Positions 1-8,417 of a stretch of 64,000 bases of DNA are shown here, in pieces; positions within the stretch are counted from its first letter, which is position 1; the number at the start of each line of letters is the position of its first letter. The position numbers and the translations under genes were made by a program. Origin of the DNA: Curtobacterium flaccumfaciens pv. betae (GTDB lineage Bacteria > Actinomycetota > Actinomycetes > Actinomycetales > Microbacteriaceae); assembly GCF_026241855.1 (NCBI RefSeq), contig NZ_JAPJDC010000001.1, positions 2,914,001-2,978,000 on the forward strand. The letters run 5' to 3'. The notes below the pieces were generated by a model, which worked only from the letters and a program-made list of their open reading frames with translations, did not search any database and was not told where the DNA came from.

Positions 1-362
1 CCCTCGACGCCCTCGGGCTCGGGTCCGAGCTGGCGAAGGGGCTCGGCGAGAACGTGCTCGTCGCCCGGCTCGTCGGCCTGGGCGGGATCACGCTGCTCGC
101 CGCCGGCGCCACCGCTGCTGCCGGCCCGATCGGCTTCGTCGGCCTGACCGTGCCGCACGTCGCCCGCGCGCTCGTCGGCACCGGACACCGCTGGACCCTG
201 CCGGTCTCCGGTCTCGTCGGCGCCGCCCTCGTGCTGCTCGCCGACGTCATCGGTCGCCTGATCGGCGGGTTCTCCGAGGTCGAGGTCGGCATCGTGCTCG
301 CCGTCATCGGCGGCCCCGTGTTCGTCGCCGTGGCCCGTCGCCGGTCGCTGGTGTCACTGTGA
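1..362 (+). CDS. FecCD-family iron/siderophore ABC permease, C-terminal part
   Basis: This is the end of a membrane permease of the FecCD/BtuC family, which forms the channel for ferric-siderophore import with a partner permease. The reading frame is open from the window edge and about 120 residues are visible. They carry the family's late signature (GPIGFVGLTVPHVAR) followed by hydrophobic helices and a short basic tail. The stop overlaps the next permease start by four bases (GTGA), so the two are translationally coupled. The 5' part lies outside the window, so no start or promoter can be assigned. Family assignment is firm; the siderophore is unknown. Confidence 0.93.
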   Translation, partial: LDALGLGSELAKGLGENVLVARLVGLGGITLLAAGATAAAGPIGFVGLTVPHVARALVGTGHRWTLPVSGLVGAALVLLADVIGRLIGGFSEVEVGIVLAVIGGPVFVAVARRRSLVSL

Positions 363-1513
363 GCGGGGCAGCGGTGCGCAGCACCGGCAGCACGCCCGGC
401 AGCACCGGCAGCACGCCCGAGACCACCACGCCGGGCACGCCCACCCCCGCTGCCCACACCCCCGGCCGCGCCGGCATCCGCATCGGCCCCGTCGGCCTCG
501 CCTGGCGCCCCCGGGTGTTCTGGTACACCGTCGGATCGCTCGCCACCGTCCTGGTGCTCATCGTGATCGGGACGGCGGTCGGCTCGACGTGGATCGCTCC
601 CGGGGTCGTCATCAGATCCCTGCTCGGCCTGGAGTCCGGTCCGGACGCCTTCATCATCACCACCCTGCGCCTGCCCCGTGTGCTCACCGGCGCACTCGTC
701 GGCCTGACGTTCGGGGTCGCCGGGGCGCTCACCCAGACCTTCACGCGAAACCCCCTCGGGACCCCGGACATCATCGGTGTCACCGCGGGCGCGAGCGTCG
801 GTGCGGTCGCGGCCATCGTGCTCGGCGGCGGGACGTACTCGGTCTCGTCCCTGCTGCTCGGTGGCGGGATCCCGGTGGCTGCCACGATCGGCGCCCTGGT
901 CGCTGCGGTCCTGGTGTACGGCCTGGGCTGGCGCGGCGGTGTGCAGAGCTACCGGCTCGTGCTGGTCGGCATCGGCGTGAGCGCGACGCTCGACGCCGTG
1001 ACGAGCTACCTGCTCGTCCGCGCGAAGATCACCGTCGCCACCGCGGCGTCGCAGTGGCTCGTCGGCAGCCTGTCGAGCACCTCGTGGGAGAGCGTCTGGC
1101 CGCTGCTCGTGGTGGCCGTCGTCGCGATGCCGATCGCACTGGCGACGAGTGCGGCGCTCGGCATCGGGCAGCTCGGCGACGAGGTCGCGACGGGCGTCGG
1201 TCTCGGCGTCCAGCGGCACCGGCTGCTCGTCATCGCGCTCGCGGTCGTGCTGACCGCCGCCGCCGTGGCCGCCGCGGGGCCGGTCGGCTTCGTCGCGTTC
1301 GTCGTGCCGCAGGTCGGGCTCCGGCTCGCCGGCACGAACCGGCCGCCGCTGCTGCTCGCCGGTGCCCTCGGCGCCGTGCTCGTGCTCGCCGCCGACCTGC
1401 TGTCCCGTTCCGCGTTCCCGTGGCAGGTGCCGGTCGGCATCATCACCACCGTGATCGGGGCGCCGTACCTGATCTGGCTCCTCGTCCGTCACCGCAAGGA
1501 GATGTCCCGATGA
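359..1513 (+). CDS. FecCD-family iron/siderophore ABC permease
   Basis: Second permease subunit of the iron-complex importer, 384 residues. An unusual Ser/Thr/Pro/Gly-rich cytoplasmic N-terminus of about 45 residues precedes the first membrane helix. The body has the FecCD hallmarks: TLRLPRVLTGALVG, LTQTFTRNPLGTPDIIG and, near the end, GPVGFVAFVVPQVGLRLAG. Its GTG start overlaps the stop of the upstream permease and its TGA overlaps the ATG of the ATPase gene (ATGA). The three genes therefore form one tightly coupled operon. The pair of different permeases resembles FepD/FepG or FecC/FecD; the substrate cannot be read from sequence. Confidence 0.94.
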   Translation: MSGAAVRSTGSTPGSTGSTPETTTPGTPTPAAHTPGRAGIRIGPVGLAWRPRVFWYTVGSLATVLVLIVIGTAVGSTWIAPGVVIRSLLGLESGPDAFIITTLRLPRVLTGALVGLTFGVAGALTQTFTRNPLGTPDIIGVTAGASVGAVAAIVLGGGTYSVSSLLLGGGIPVAATIGALVAAVLVYGLGWRGGVQSYRLVLVGIGVSATLDAVTSYLLVRAKITVATAASQWLVGSLSSTSWESVWPLLVVAVVAMPIALATSAALGIGQLGDEVATGVGLGVQRHRLLVIALAVVLTAAAVAAAGPVGFVAFVVPQVGLRLAGTNRPPLLLAGALGAVLVLAADLLSRSAFPWQVPVGIITTVIGAPYLIWLLVRHRKEMSR

Positions 1514-2433
1514 CAACACCGCACCAGCACGAGCACCACACCCCCGTCCTCGAAGCCACGGCCCTGTCCGTCGGCTACGACCGCCAGCCCGTGCTGCGCG
1601 ACCTGGACCTGCGCATCGAACGCGGCACCGTCACGACGTTCCTCGGCGCGAACGGCTGCGGCAAGTCGACGCTGCTCAAGGCGTTCGGCCGCGTGCTCAA
1701 GCCGCAGGCCGGCGAGGTCCTGCTCGACGGCACCCCGATCCGCCGGGAACCGAACCGCCAGGTCGCCCGCAAGCTCGCGATCCTGCCGCAGTCCCCCGTC
1801 GCCCCCGCGGGAACCAGCGTCCTCGACCTGGTGATGCGCGGCCGGAACCCGCACCAGTCGTGGGCGAAGCCGTGGACCGCCGAGGACGCGGCCGTCGCCG
1901 AAGAGGCCATCGCCGCCACCGGTCTGACCGAGGTCGCACACCGCGACGTCACGAGCCTGTCCGGCGGGCAGCGCCAGCGCGCCTGGATCGCCATGGTCGT
2001 CGCACAGCAGGCCCAGACGCTCCTGCTCGACGAACCGACGACCTACCTGGACCTCGCGCACCAGCTCGAGGTCCTACGGCTCGTCCGGCGGCTGAACCGC
2101 GAGCAGGGGTCGACGATCGTGATGGTGCTGCACGACCTGTCGCTCGCGGCGCGGTACTCCGACCGGCTCGTGGTGCTGCACGACGGCGGGGTCGTGGCCG
2201 ACGGCACACCCCACGACGTCCTCACCCCGGCACTGCTCGAGCAGGCTTTCGGTCTGCACGCCCGGGTGTTCGCCGACCCGGTGACCGGTGCGCCGATGAT
2301 CGTGCCCGAGGCGGACGAGCACGACCCCGTGCCGAGTGCCCCGACGGAGCACACGGCCCCGAGCGCCCCGACCGAGCACACGGTGCCGACGAAAACCCAA
2401 GACGTGCTGGCGAGTGCTGCGAACTTAGGTTAG
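1510..2433 (+). CDS. Iron/siderophore ABC transporter ATP-binding protein
   Basis: Cytoplasmic ATPase of the iron-complex importer, 307 residues. Walker A is GANGCGKST, the ABC signature is LSGGQRQR and Walker B is LLLDEPTT, followed by an H-loop histidine in VLHDLSLAARYSDR. This is the FepC/FhuC-type architecture. The C-terminus carries a low-complexity tail with a repeated PSAPTEHT unit that is not needed for the ABC fold and looks like a local codon-repeat expansion. The start overlaps the upstream permease by four bases. The stop codon lies inside the iron box that controls the following binding-protein gene. Confidence 0.95.
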   Translation: MTTPHQHEHHTPVLEATALSVGYDRQPVLRDLDLRIERGTVTTFLGANGCGKSTLLKAFGRVLKPQAGEVLLDGTPIRREPNRQVARKLAILPQSPVAPAGTSVLDLVMRGRNPHQSWAKPWTAEDAAVAEEAIAATGLTEVAHRDVTSLSGGQRQRAWIAMVVAQQAQTLLLDEPTTYLDLAHQLEVLRLVRRLNREQGSTIVMVLHDLSLAARYSDRLVVLHDGGVVADGTPHDVLTPALLEQAFGLHARVFADPVTGAPMIVPEADEHDPVPSAPTEHTAPSAPTEHTVPTKTQDVLASAANLG

Positions 2434-2443
2434 CCTCTCCTAA
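2425..2443 (+). promoter_or_regulatory. DtxR/IdeR-type iron box overlapping a -10 element
   Basis: The 19 bases TTAGGTTAGCCTCTCCTAA match the DtxR/IdeR operator consensus (TTAGGTTAGgCTaaCCTAA) at nearly every position. The box contains TAGCCT (2431-2436), a TAnnnT -10 hexamer ending 8 bases before the GTG of the binding-protein gene. Iron-loaded repressor bound here would cover the promoter. The box also contains the stop codon of the ATPase gene. A near-identical box precedes efeU at 34428-34446. Confidence 0.85.
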
Positions 2444-2444
2444 C

Positions 2445-3464
2445 GTGAAGACCTCCCGACGTGGCCACCTGCGCGCCGCCCTCCTGACCTCCGTGACCGT
2501 CTCGGCACTCCTCCTGACCGGCTGCTCGAGCACCGGCAACTCGAACGACTCCGACTCCGACGGCGGCACCGCCGCGTCGAAGGCGTGGTCGTACGAGGAC
2601 GCCACGGGCGCCACCGTGAAGGTCGACCACACGCCGAAGCGCGTCGTCGTGCTGAACGACATCGCCCTGTCGTTCATCGAGTACGGCCTGAAGCCCGTCG
2701 GCACCTTCGGGCAGCTGACGATGGCGAAGGACGCCCGCTTCGAGGGCCTGGACACCGACGGCATCACGCAGCTCGGCACCGCCTACGGCGACATCGACCT
2801 CGAGAAGCTCGCCGCGCTCAAGCCCGACCTCGTCGTCACGTCGGTCTACCCGACCGACGCCAAGGGCACGCTCGACACGAAGCAGCCCGGCTACGGCTTC
2901 AAGGACACGGCGCAGGAGAAGCAGATCGAGGCCATCGCGCCGGTCGTCCAGGTGAAGTGGGGCGGCAAGGGCGAGGACGTCATCGAGAAGATCGCGGAAC
3001 TGTCCGAGTCCCTCGGCGCGAAGGAGTCGACGGTCGACGCCGCCGAGAAGCGCTTCGACACCGCGGCCGACGAGCTCGAGAAGGTCTCCAAGGAGAAGGA
3101 CCTGTCGGTCGTCTCGATGTACGCCGACGGTGACGGCGCCTACGTCACCCGCCCGACCGACGAGCCGTCGCTGCAGATGTACGCGTCGTACGGGGTCGAC
3201 TTCGTCAACCCGAAGCCCGAGGGCTTCTACTGGGGCATCTACTCGTGGGAGAACGCCGGCCAGATCACCGGTGACGTGCTGCTGCTGTCGCAGCAGGGCT
3301 ACCAGGTCGCCGATCTGGAGAAGCAGCCGACCTTCGCCGACAACGCCGCGCTCGAGGCGGGGCAGGTCCACAGCTGGACGTTCCCGGCCCTCGACTACGC
3401 GTCGCAGGCCGACTACATGACCAAGCTCGCGGGTTGGCTGGAGGACAGCAAGAAGCTGTCCTAG
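2445..3464 (+). CDS. Iron-siderophore ABC transporter substrate-binding lipoprotein
   Basis: Periplasmic-binding-protein-like lipoprotein of the FecB/FepB type, 339 residues. The signal peptide ends in the lipobox LLTGC, so the protein should be lipid-anchored outside the membrane and feed the permeases encoded upstream. The mature part has the class III fold pattern: VDHTPKRVVVLNDIALSFIE, then LAALKPDLVVTS and a long connecting helix. The GTG start is chosen because it begins the signal peptide and lies just after the -10-like TAGCCT; no ribosome binding site is visible, suggesting a leaderless message. Iron repression is inferred from the box at 2425-2443. The gene probably has its own promoter in addition to operon read-through. 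Confidence 0.93.
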   Translation: MKTSRRGHLRAALLTSVTVSALLLTGCSSTGNSNDSDSDGGTAASKAWSYEDATGATVKVDHTPKRVVVLNDIALSFIEYGLKPVGTFGQLTMAKDARFEGLDTDGITQLGTAYGDIDLEKLAALKPDLVVTSVYPTDAKGTLDTKQPGYGFKDTAQEKQIEAIAPVVQVKWGGKGEDVIEKIAELSESLGAKESTVDAAEKRFDTAADELEKVSKEKDLSVVSMYADGDGAYVTRPTDEPSLQMYASYGVDFVNPKPEGFYWGIYSWENAGQITGDVLLLSQQGYQVADLEKQPTFADNAALEAGQVHSWTFPALDYASQADYMTKLAGWLEDSKKLS

Positions 3465-3480
3465 GACCCACGCCCACGGC

Positions 3481-3522
3481 GGCCTGGAGGCGCGGTGCCA
3501 GCTGGCACCGCGCCTCCAGGCC
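3481..3522. terminator. Perfect 42-base palindrome, terminator-like (CTGGAGG family)
   Basis: Perfect inverted repeat with two 21-base arms and no loop; the centre reads GGTGCCAGCTGGCACC. It lies just after the binding-protein gene and would fold into a very stable hairpin. There is no U-tract. Its inner 36 bases recur with only two changes at 61956-61991, so this is a dispersed repeat as well as a probable terminator. Confidence 0.75.
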
Positions 3523-3585
3523 GTTCGTGGTCCCGTTCCGGGCCGTCAGCCGACCGCGTCCGGACCGCCGCGCTACGATCCGGGC

Positions 3586-3822
3586 ATGACCCCGCTCGCG
3601 CCACGTGTGCTGCACATCCTCTGCACGGCGTTCCTCGTCGTGGCGTTCCTGGCCTCGTTCATCGGTGGGTACGCGAACGCGAACGACTCCGGCGAGGGCG
3701 GCGCGAACATCGGTGCCGGTGCCCTGATGTTCTTCGGTGCACTCGCTGGCGCGGTCGGCATCGGGCTCGGCGTCACGGCGCTCGCCTCCGGCCTCGTCGC
3801 CGCCCGGCGCGGCGCAGCCTGA
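3586..3822 (+). CDS. Small two-helix membrane protein
   Basis: Unrecognised protein of 78 residues with two hydrophobic segments (about residues 8-30 and 42-70) separated by a short loop with N, D, S and G residues, and a basic C-terminus (AARRGAA). Codon use is typical of the neighbouring genes. A TACGAT hexamer (3574-3579) lies six bases before the ATG with no Shine-Dalgarno sequence, which supports this start as leaderless. No function can be assigned. Confidence 0.7.
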   Translation: MTPLAPRVLHILCTAFLVVAFLASFIGGYANANDSGEGGANIGAGALMFFGALAGAVGIGLGVTALASGLVAARRGAA

Positions 3823-3898
3823 CCACCGGTCGCGCGCCGTTCCGGACACCACGGTCGCGGTGGTGGCGGGATCACCTCGACCGGAGGATCATCGGCCC

Positions 3899-4468
3899 AT
3901 GGAGTACTCGACGGCGATGCTCACCGAGGAGACATGGCCCGACTTCGCCGCGCTCGTGACCCGCAGCAACGGCGTGTGGGGCGGGTGCTGGTGCATCGGT
4001 TTCCACCCCGACGGTCCACGCGGGACGCCCGACCCGACGGTGTCCCACCAGGAGGCGAAGCACCGGCACGTGCGGAACGGCACGAACCACCAGGTGCTCG
4101 TCTACGCCGACGGCACGGCGGTCGGCAGGTGCCAGTTCGGGCGGCCGGTCGAGCTGCCGACGATCCTGAACCCCGGCGCCTACGCCCGGGAAGCCTCGAC
4201 GCCGCCGGACTGGCGGATCGGCTGCGTGTTCGTCGAGTCCCGACACCGCGGCCAGGGGGTCGCACGCGCCGCGGTCACGACCGCGCTCGAGGAGATCCGG
4301 CGGGCGGGTGGCGGGACCGTCGAGGCCTACCCGGAGCAGACGGTCGAGCGGAAGCCGCAGCGCGGGGCCTACCTGCACACCGGACCGGAAGAACTCTTCA
4401 CGCAGTTCGGGTTCGTACGCGACCGCCGCATCGCCAAGTGGCGGTGGGTGATGCGCACGACGGTCTGA
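3899..4468 (+). CDS. GNAT-family N-acetyltransferase
   Basis: Acetyl-CoA-dependent N-acetyltransferase of 189 residues. The acetyl-CoA binding motif A is clear in the second half: VFVESRHRGQGVARAAV, containing the R-G-Q-G-V-A pyrophosphate loop. The N-terminal half has a tryptophan/cysteine-rich stretch (GVWGGCWCIGF) seen in a subgroup of uncharacterised GNATs. The ATG at 3899 is chosen because homology-like sequence begins there; the frame stays open further upstream without recognisable content. The substrate is unknown. Confidence 0.85.
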   Translation: MEYSTAMLTEETWPDFAALVTRSNGVWGGCWCIGFHPDGPRGTPDPTVSHQEAKHRHVRNGTNHQVLVYADGTAVGRCQFGRPVELPTILNPGAYAREASTPPDWRIGCVFVESRHRGQGVARAAVTTALEEIRRAGGGTVEAYPEQTVERKPQRGAYLHTGPEELFTQFGFVRDRRIAKWRWVMRTTV

Positions 4469-4523
4469 CCGCCGTACCCGCTCGACGCCGCACTGCCAGC
4501 TCGGCGCGCGTACCGTGGGCACC

Positions 4524-4715
4524 GTGACACGCACCGCTCCGGTACGACCGCACCGCCTCGCCCTCATCGGCGCCGCCGTGGCCCTGGTGATCGGGGTCGG
4601 ACTGCTCTTCACCCCCTGGGACGGGCCGGTCATCGTGCTCGCCTGGGCGCTCATCGTCGCCGCTGTCGTCCTCGGCGCCGTGACGCTGTTCCTGGTGCGG
4701 GCTCCCCGCAGCTAG
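4524..4715 (+). CDS. Small membrane protein
   Basis: 63-residue protein with a basic N-terminus (MTRTAPVRPHR) and two hydrophobic segments covering most of its length. No family recognised. Two GTG starts are possible, at 4515 and 4524. The second is preferred because TACCGT (4511-4516) ends exactly 7 bases before it, the leaderless pattern seen throughout the window; the first lies inside that hexamer. Confidence 0.62.
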   Translation: MTRTAPVRPHRLALIGAAVALVIGVGLLFTPWDGPVIVLAWALIVAAVVLGAVTLFLVRAPRS

Positions 4716-4785
4716 ACCGGGACCCCGCCGGCGCGACGGGCTGGCGCAACCCGCGCGGGGACGACCGCCTGCCCCGGCCGTCCCG

Positions 4786-5280
4786 TCAGCTGCGCCGTCG
4801 CGCGCCCGCCGATCGAGGCGGGTTCGCGCGCAGGTGCTCGGCCGCTCCCCCGAGGATCCGCGCGAGGTCGTTGACGTCCGCGTCCGACATGGACGCGAAC
4901 AGCAGGGTGTGCAGCGCCTCGATGTGCCCGGGGAAGACGGCGGCGAGGACGTCACGACCGCCCCGGGTGATCGTCACGACCGTGCTGCGTTCGTCGTCGG
5001 GCGAGGGCCCGCGGGTGACCAGCCCACGCTGCTCGAGCAGTTGCGCCTGGTACGTCAACCCGCTGCGGCTGTAGACGACCCCGTCGGCGAGGTCGGTCAT
5101 GCGCTGCTGCCCGCCCGGTGCGTCACCGAGCCGGGCGAGCAGCTGGAACTGCACGTAGCTCAGGCCGCCCACGTCGCGCAGCTGCCGCTCGACCGCGTGG
5201 CGCAGCAGGCTGCTCACCTCGGTGAAGGCGAAGTACGCCCCGAGCTGCGTCGGGGTCAGGGAGTTCGGCGCATCGGTCAC
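4786..5280 (-). CDS. MarR-family transcriptional regulator
   Basis: Winged-helix regulator of about 164 residues. Conserved MarR elements are visible: LSYVQFQLLARLGDAPGGQQRMTDLAD (helices 2-3 region), then a recognition segment SRSGLTYQAQLLEQRGLV and the wing DDERSTVVTITRGGRDVL. The GTG at 5280 is preferred over upstream ATGs at 5298 and 5289 because an AGGA lies eight bases before it. The gene is divergent from a quinone-oxidoreductase-like gene, with two mirror-image operator copies between them. It is therefore the likely repressor of that enzyme and of itself. The inducing ligand is unknown. Confidence 0.9.
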   Translation of the reverse strand: MTDAPNSLTPTQLGAYFAFTEVSSLLRHAVERQLRDVGGLSYVQFQLLARLGDAPGGQQRMTDLADGVVYSRSGLTYQAQLLEQRGLVTRGPSPDDERSTVVTITRGGRDVLAAVFPGHIEALHTLLFASMSDADVNDLARILGGAAEHLRANPPRSAGARRRS

Positions 5281-5298
5281 GGAACCCATCCTACCCAT

Positions 5299-5354
5299 TG
5301 CTTCGAGTTCGAAGCAGTGCTAGCGTCTCCGTCAGTTGCTTCGAACTCGAAGCA
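5299..5354. promoter_or_regulatory. Paired MarR-type operators in divergent promoter
   Basis: TGCTTCGAGTTCGAAGCA at 5299-5316 and its exact reverse complement TGCTTCGAACTCGAAGCA at 5337-5354 are 18-base palindromes separated by 20 bases. Between and across them lies a plausible rightward promoter: TTGCTT (5298-5303), 17 bases, TAGCGT (5321-5326). A dimer on each site would occlude both divergent promoters. Confidence 0.82.
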
Positions 5355-5384
5355 CAACGAGCAACACCGACGAAGGGCACGATC

Positions 5385-6317
5385 ATGCAGGCAGTACGGT
5401 TCCACGAGGTCGGCGGTCCCGAGGTGCTCCGCACCGAGGACGTCGAGCAGCCCACCCCGGGCGCCGGGCAGGTGCGACTCCGCGTCGCCGCCTCGGCGTT
5501 CAACGCGGCGGACAACGGGATGCGGGGCGGGTTCCTGCCGATCCCGGTCCAGCTGCCGCACGTCCCCGGCTACGACGTGTCCGGCACCGTCGACGCGCTC
5601 GGCGACGGCGTCGAGGGGATCGCGGTCGGGGACGCCGTCATCGCGTTCCTGCCGATGGAACTCGACGGCGGGGCGGCCGAGTACGTCGTCGCACCGGCCG
5701 ATGCGGTGGTCGCCGCACCGACGAGCATCCCGCTGCCCGACGCGGCGTCCCTGCCGTCGGTGGCACTCACCGCCTGGCAGGCACTGTTCGACGACGGGCG
5801 GCTCGAGGCGGGTCAGCGGGTCCTGATCACGGGCGCCGGCGGTGTCGTCGGGAAGTACGCGATCCAGCTCGCCGTGCGCGCCGGGGTCCACGTCATCGCG
5901 ACGGCGAGTCCGCGCAGCATCGAGGCCGTCCGGGCAGCCGGCGCCCACGAGGTGATCGACCACAGCACGACCGACGTCCGCGCCGCCGTGACGGAGCCGG
6001 TCGACGTGCTGCTCAACCTCGCCCCGATCGACCCGCAGGACTTCGCGGCACTCGTCGACGTCGTGCGCGACGGCGGCGCGGTCGTGAGCACCACGGCGTT
6101 CATGGCCACGCCGGGCGACGAGTCCCGCGGGGTCCGGGCGGCGACGGTGTTCGTCCTGCGCAACCGCGAACGCCTGGCGGAGCTGGTGTCCCTGGTCGAC
6201 GCCGGGGCGCTCACGGTCGAGGTCACCCGGCGCATCCCACTGGCGGAACTGCCGTCGCTGCACGCCGAGGCGGCCGCGGGACGGATCAGCGGCAAGGTCG
6301 TGGTCCTGGCCGGGTGA
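5385..6317 (+). CDS. Zinc-independent quinone oxidoreductase / NADP-dependent MDR alcohol dehydrogenase
   Basis: Medium-chain dehydrogenase/reductase of 310 residues, close to the usual length of the quinone oxidoreductase (QOR) branch. The N-terminal catalytic domain contains HVPGYDVSGTVDALGDGV. The Rossmann nucleotide-binding loop is VLITGAGGVVGKYAIQLA, close to the family's AxxGGVG pattern. The structural-zinc cysteines of alcohol dehydrogenases are absent. The ATG has a GAAGGG ribosome binding site about seven bases upstream. The divergent MarR gene and shared operators suggest induction by electrophilic or quinone-like compounds; that is inference from context. Confidence 0.9.
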   Translation: MQAVRFHEVGGPEVLRTEDVEQPTPGAGQVRLRVAASAFNAADNGMRGGFLPIPVQLPHVPGYDVSGTVDALGDGVEGIAVGDAVIAFLPMELDGGAAEYVVAPADAVVAAPTSIPLPDAASLPSVALTAWQALFDDGRLEAGQRVLITGAGGVVGKYAIQLAVRAGVHVIATASPRSIEAVRAAGAHEVIDHSTTDVRAAVTEPVDVLLNLAPIDPQDFAALVDVVRDGGAVVSTTAFMATPGDESRGVRAATVFVLRNRERLAELVSLVDAGALTVEVTRRIPLAELPSLHAEAAAGRISGKVVVLAG

Positions 6318-6376
6318 CGGCGGCGCGACCCCGCCGCACCCGCACCACCCGCAGCAGCGCCGGATACGCTCGGCGC

Positions 6377-7366
6377 ATGACGGACCAGGGGTGGCACGAG
6401 GACGTGCTCGGAGCACCGTACGAACGGCTCGAACTGCCGCTCGGCACCGACTCCGAGGGACCCGTCGTCGCCACCCTGGTCCGCCGCCGGCACACCCCGA
6501 CGGACCTGCTGCTGCACGGTCGCGGGCCCCTGCACGGGGTCGACGTGCTCTACGTGCACGGCTGGTCGGACTACTTCTTCCAGGTCGAGCTCGCCGAACG
6601 CCTCGAGCGGCTCGGTGCCCGGTTCCACGCGCTGGACCTGCGGAAGTACGGTCGGAGCCTGCGCCCGTACCAGACCCCGGGCATGGTCGACGACCTGGCG
6701 GTGTACGACGAGGACATCGCGGCCGCGCTCGACGCGATCTCGGCCGAGCACCCCGGCTCGGACCGCCGCCGGCTCGTCCCGATGGGCCACTCCACGGGTG
6801 GCCTGACCCTGTCGCTCTGGGCCGCCCGGCACCCGGAGCTCGTGCACGGCCTCGTGCTGAACAGCCCGTGGCTCGAGTTCCAGGCCACCGCGGTCGGCCG
6901 GGCCATCGTCGCACCGGTCATCAAGCTCGGTGCCCGGCGGAACCCCCTCGCTCCGATGCCCGCCGTCGACCCCGGCTTCTACACCCGCACCGTCTCGGCC
7001 GAGGGCGAGGGGTCGTGGACCTACGAGCAGAAGTGGCGGCCGGAGCGCGGCTTCCCCCTGCACCCCGGGTGGCTCGCCGCGGTCTTCGACGGCCAGGCAC
7101 AGGTCGAGAAGGGCCTGGGCATCGGGGTCCCGACCCTGGTGATGCTGAGCGACAAGAGCATGCTCCAGCCGCGGTGGGACCCCGGGATGGCGCGCGCCGA
7201 CGTCGCCCTGAACGTCGACACGGTGGCGCACCGCTCGCTCTCCCTGGGCGAGGAGGTCACGGTCCGCCGACTCGAAGGTGCCCTGCACGACGTGGTGCTG
7301 TCCGCGCCGGAGGTGCGGGAACGGGCGTACGACGCCATCGGGCGCTGGGCGACCACCCTCCGCTAG
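6377..7366 (+). CDS. Alpha/beta hydrolase (serine aminopeptidase S33 / lysophospholipase-like)
   Basis: Alpha/beta hydrolase of 329 residues. The oxyanion-hole region is VLYVHGWSDYFFQ, the nucleophile elbow is MGHSTGG with Ser at about residue 139, and a late histidine in GALHDVVLS is the likely catalytic base. The layout matches monoacylglycerol lipase-like S33 hydrolases. No signal peptide. The ATG is supported by TACGCT (6365-6370) six bases upstream, a leaderless arrangement. The substrate cannot be assigned. Confidence 0.88.
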   Translation: MTDQGWHEDVLGAPYERLELPLGTDSEGPVVATLVRRRHTPTDLLLHGRGPLHGVDVLYVHGWSDYFFQVELAERLERLGARFHALDLRKYGRSLRPYQTPGMVDDLAVYDEDIAAALDAISAEHPGSDRRRLVPMGHSTGGLTLSLWAARHPELVHGLVLNSPWLEFQATAVGRAIVAPVIKLGARRNPLAPMPAVDPGFYTRTVSAEGEGSWTYEQKWRPERGFPLHPGWLAAVFDGQAQVEKGLGIGVPTLVMLSDKSMLQPRWDPGMARADVALNVDTVAHRSLSLGEEVTVRRLEGALHDVVLSAPEVRERAYDAIGRWATTLR

Positions 7367-7412
7367 TCCCGCGACGACAGTCCCGCGACGATGATCCCGC
7401 GACGCGTGCGAC

Positions 7413-8396
7413 TCAGTCGGCCAGCCCGGCGACCGCGGCACGGGTCGCCGCGGCGACGAGCGCGTCCGACGACTCCGCACCGGGATCGGCCCGGCTCGTC
7501 ATCACGACGAGCACGATGGGCGCCCGCCCGGGCGGCGTCACGACCGCGATGTCGTTCCGCACCCCGTAGGACGCCGTGCCGGTCTTGTCGGCGACCTGCC
7601 ACGATGGGTCCACACCCGCACGGATCGTCGCGTCGCCGGTCGTGTTGCCGAGCATCGCCTCGCGGAGCACCCGCCGGTCGGCGGCGTCGAGGGCGTCCCC
7701 GAGCAGCACGGTCCGGAGGTCCGCCGCGAACCGCTCCGGTGTCGTCGTGTCCCGTCGGTCGCCCGGGGTCGCCTCGTTCAGGTCGGGTTCGACCCGGTCG
7801 ACACGCGTCGTCCGGTCCCCGATGCCGCGCAGCCACCGCTCGACGGCGTCCGGCCCGCCGAGCCGCTCCACCAGCAGGTTCGCCGCGGTGTTGTCGCTGG
7901 AGCGGAGCGCGGCGTCGATGAGCTCGCGCACCGTCATCCCGGTGTCGACGTGCTCGCTCGTCACGGGCGCGTACTCGAGCAGATCGCCGCGGTCGTAGTG
8001 CACGACGGTCGCCAGGTCGGTGTCGGACGAGGCGTCGAGGACCGCAGCCGCGATGAACACCTTGTTCGTCGACGCGAACGCGAACCGCTCCCCCGCACGG
8101 TGCGCGATCGTCCGATCGTCCCCGGTGTCGACGGCGACGACCCCGAGCCGTGCGTCGTACCGCCGCTCCAGCGCCGCGAAGGCCCGGGCAGTGGTCGGGT
8201 CGGTCGACGGCGCCACGGACTCGGAAGCCGACCCAGAACAAGAAGCCGTTGCAGAAGCCGTCGCCGACGACGTCGGCCCGGTCGACGCCCCACCCGGGTC
8301 GCCGGAGCACCCCACCAACCCGACCAGCACCAGGGCCGTCAGGGCCGCGGTCGTCGTCCTCGTCCCACCTCGCACACCCCGAGCCTGCCCGATCAC
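7413..8396 (-). CDS. Class A beta-lactamase, lipoprotein
   Basis: Serine beta-lactamase with a lipobox (LVGLVGC, Cys about residue 30) and a Ser/Thr/Ala-rich linker, so it should be anchored on the outer face of the membrane. All class A catalytic motifs are present: S-T-N-K (about 109-112, S70-x-x-K73), S-D-N (167-169), E-P-D-L-N (203-207, the E166/N170 pair) and K-T-G (271-273). The second residue pair of the first motif (T-N rather than the common T-F) is slightly unusual. GTG at 8396 gives 327 residues; a second GTG at 8375 would also give a complete signal peptide. The start lies only about 20 bases from a divergent acetyltransferase gene. Confidence 0.92.
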   Translation of the reverse strand: MIGQARGVRGGTRTTTAALTALVLVGLVGCSGDPGGASTGPTSSATASATASCSGSASESVAPSTDPTTARAFAALERRYDARLGVVAVDTGDDRTIAHRAGERFAFASTNKVFIAAAVLDASSDTDLATVVHYDRGDLLEYAPVTSEHVDTGMTVRELIDAALRSSDNTAANLLVERLGGPDAVERWLRGIGDRTTRVDRVEPDLNEATPGDRRDTTTPERFAADLRTVLLGDALDAADRRVLREAMLGNTTGDATIRAGVDPSWQVADKTGTASYGVRNDIAVVTPPGRAPIVLVVMTSRADPGAESSDALVAAATRAAVAGLAD

Positions 8397-8417
8397 CGTG
8401 CAACTACCCTGAGCGGC

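Noticed and set aside
1860..2444. Upstream extension of the iron-binding lipoprotein frame
   Set aside because: The frame is open through the ATPase gene only because of GC bias; the signal peptide begins at 2445 just after the iron box.
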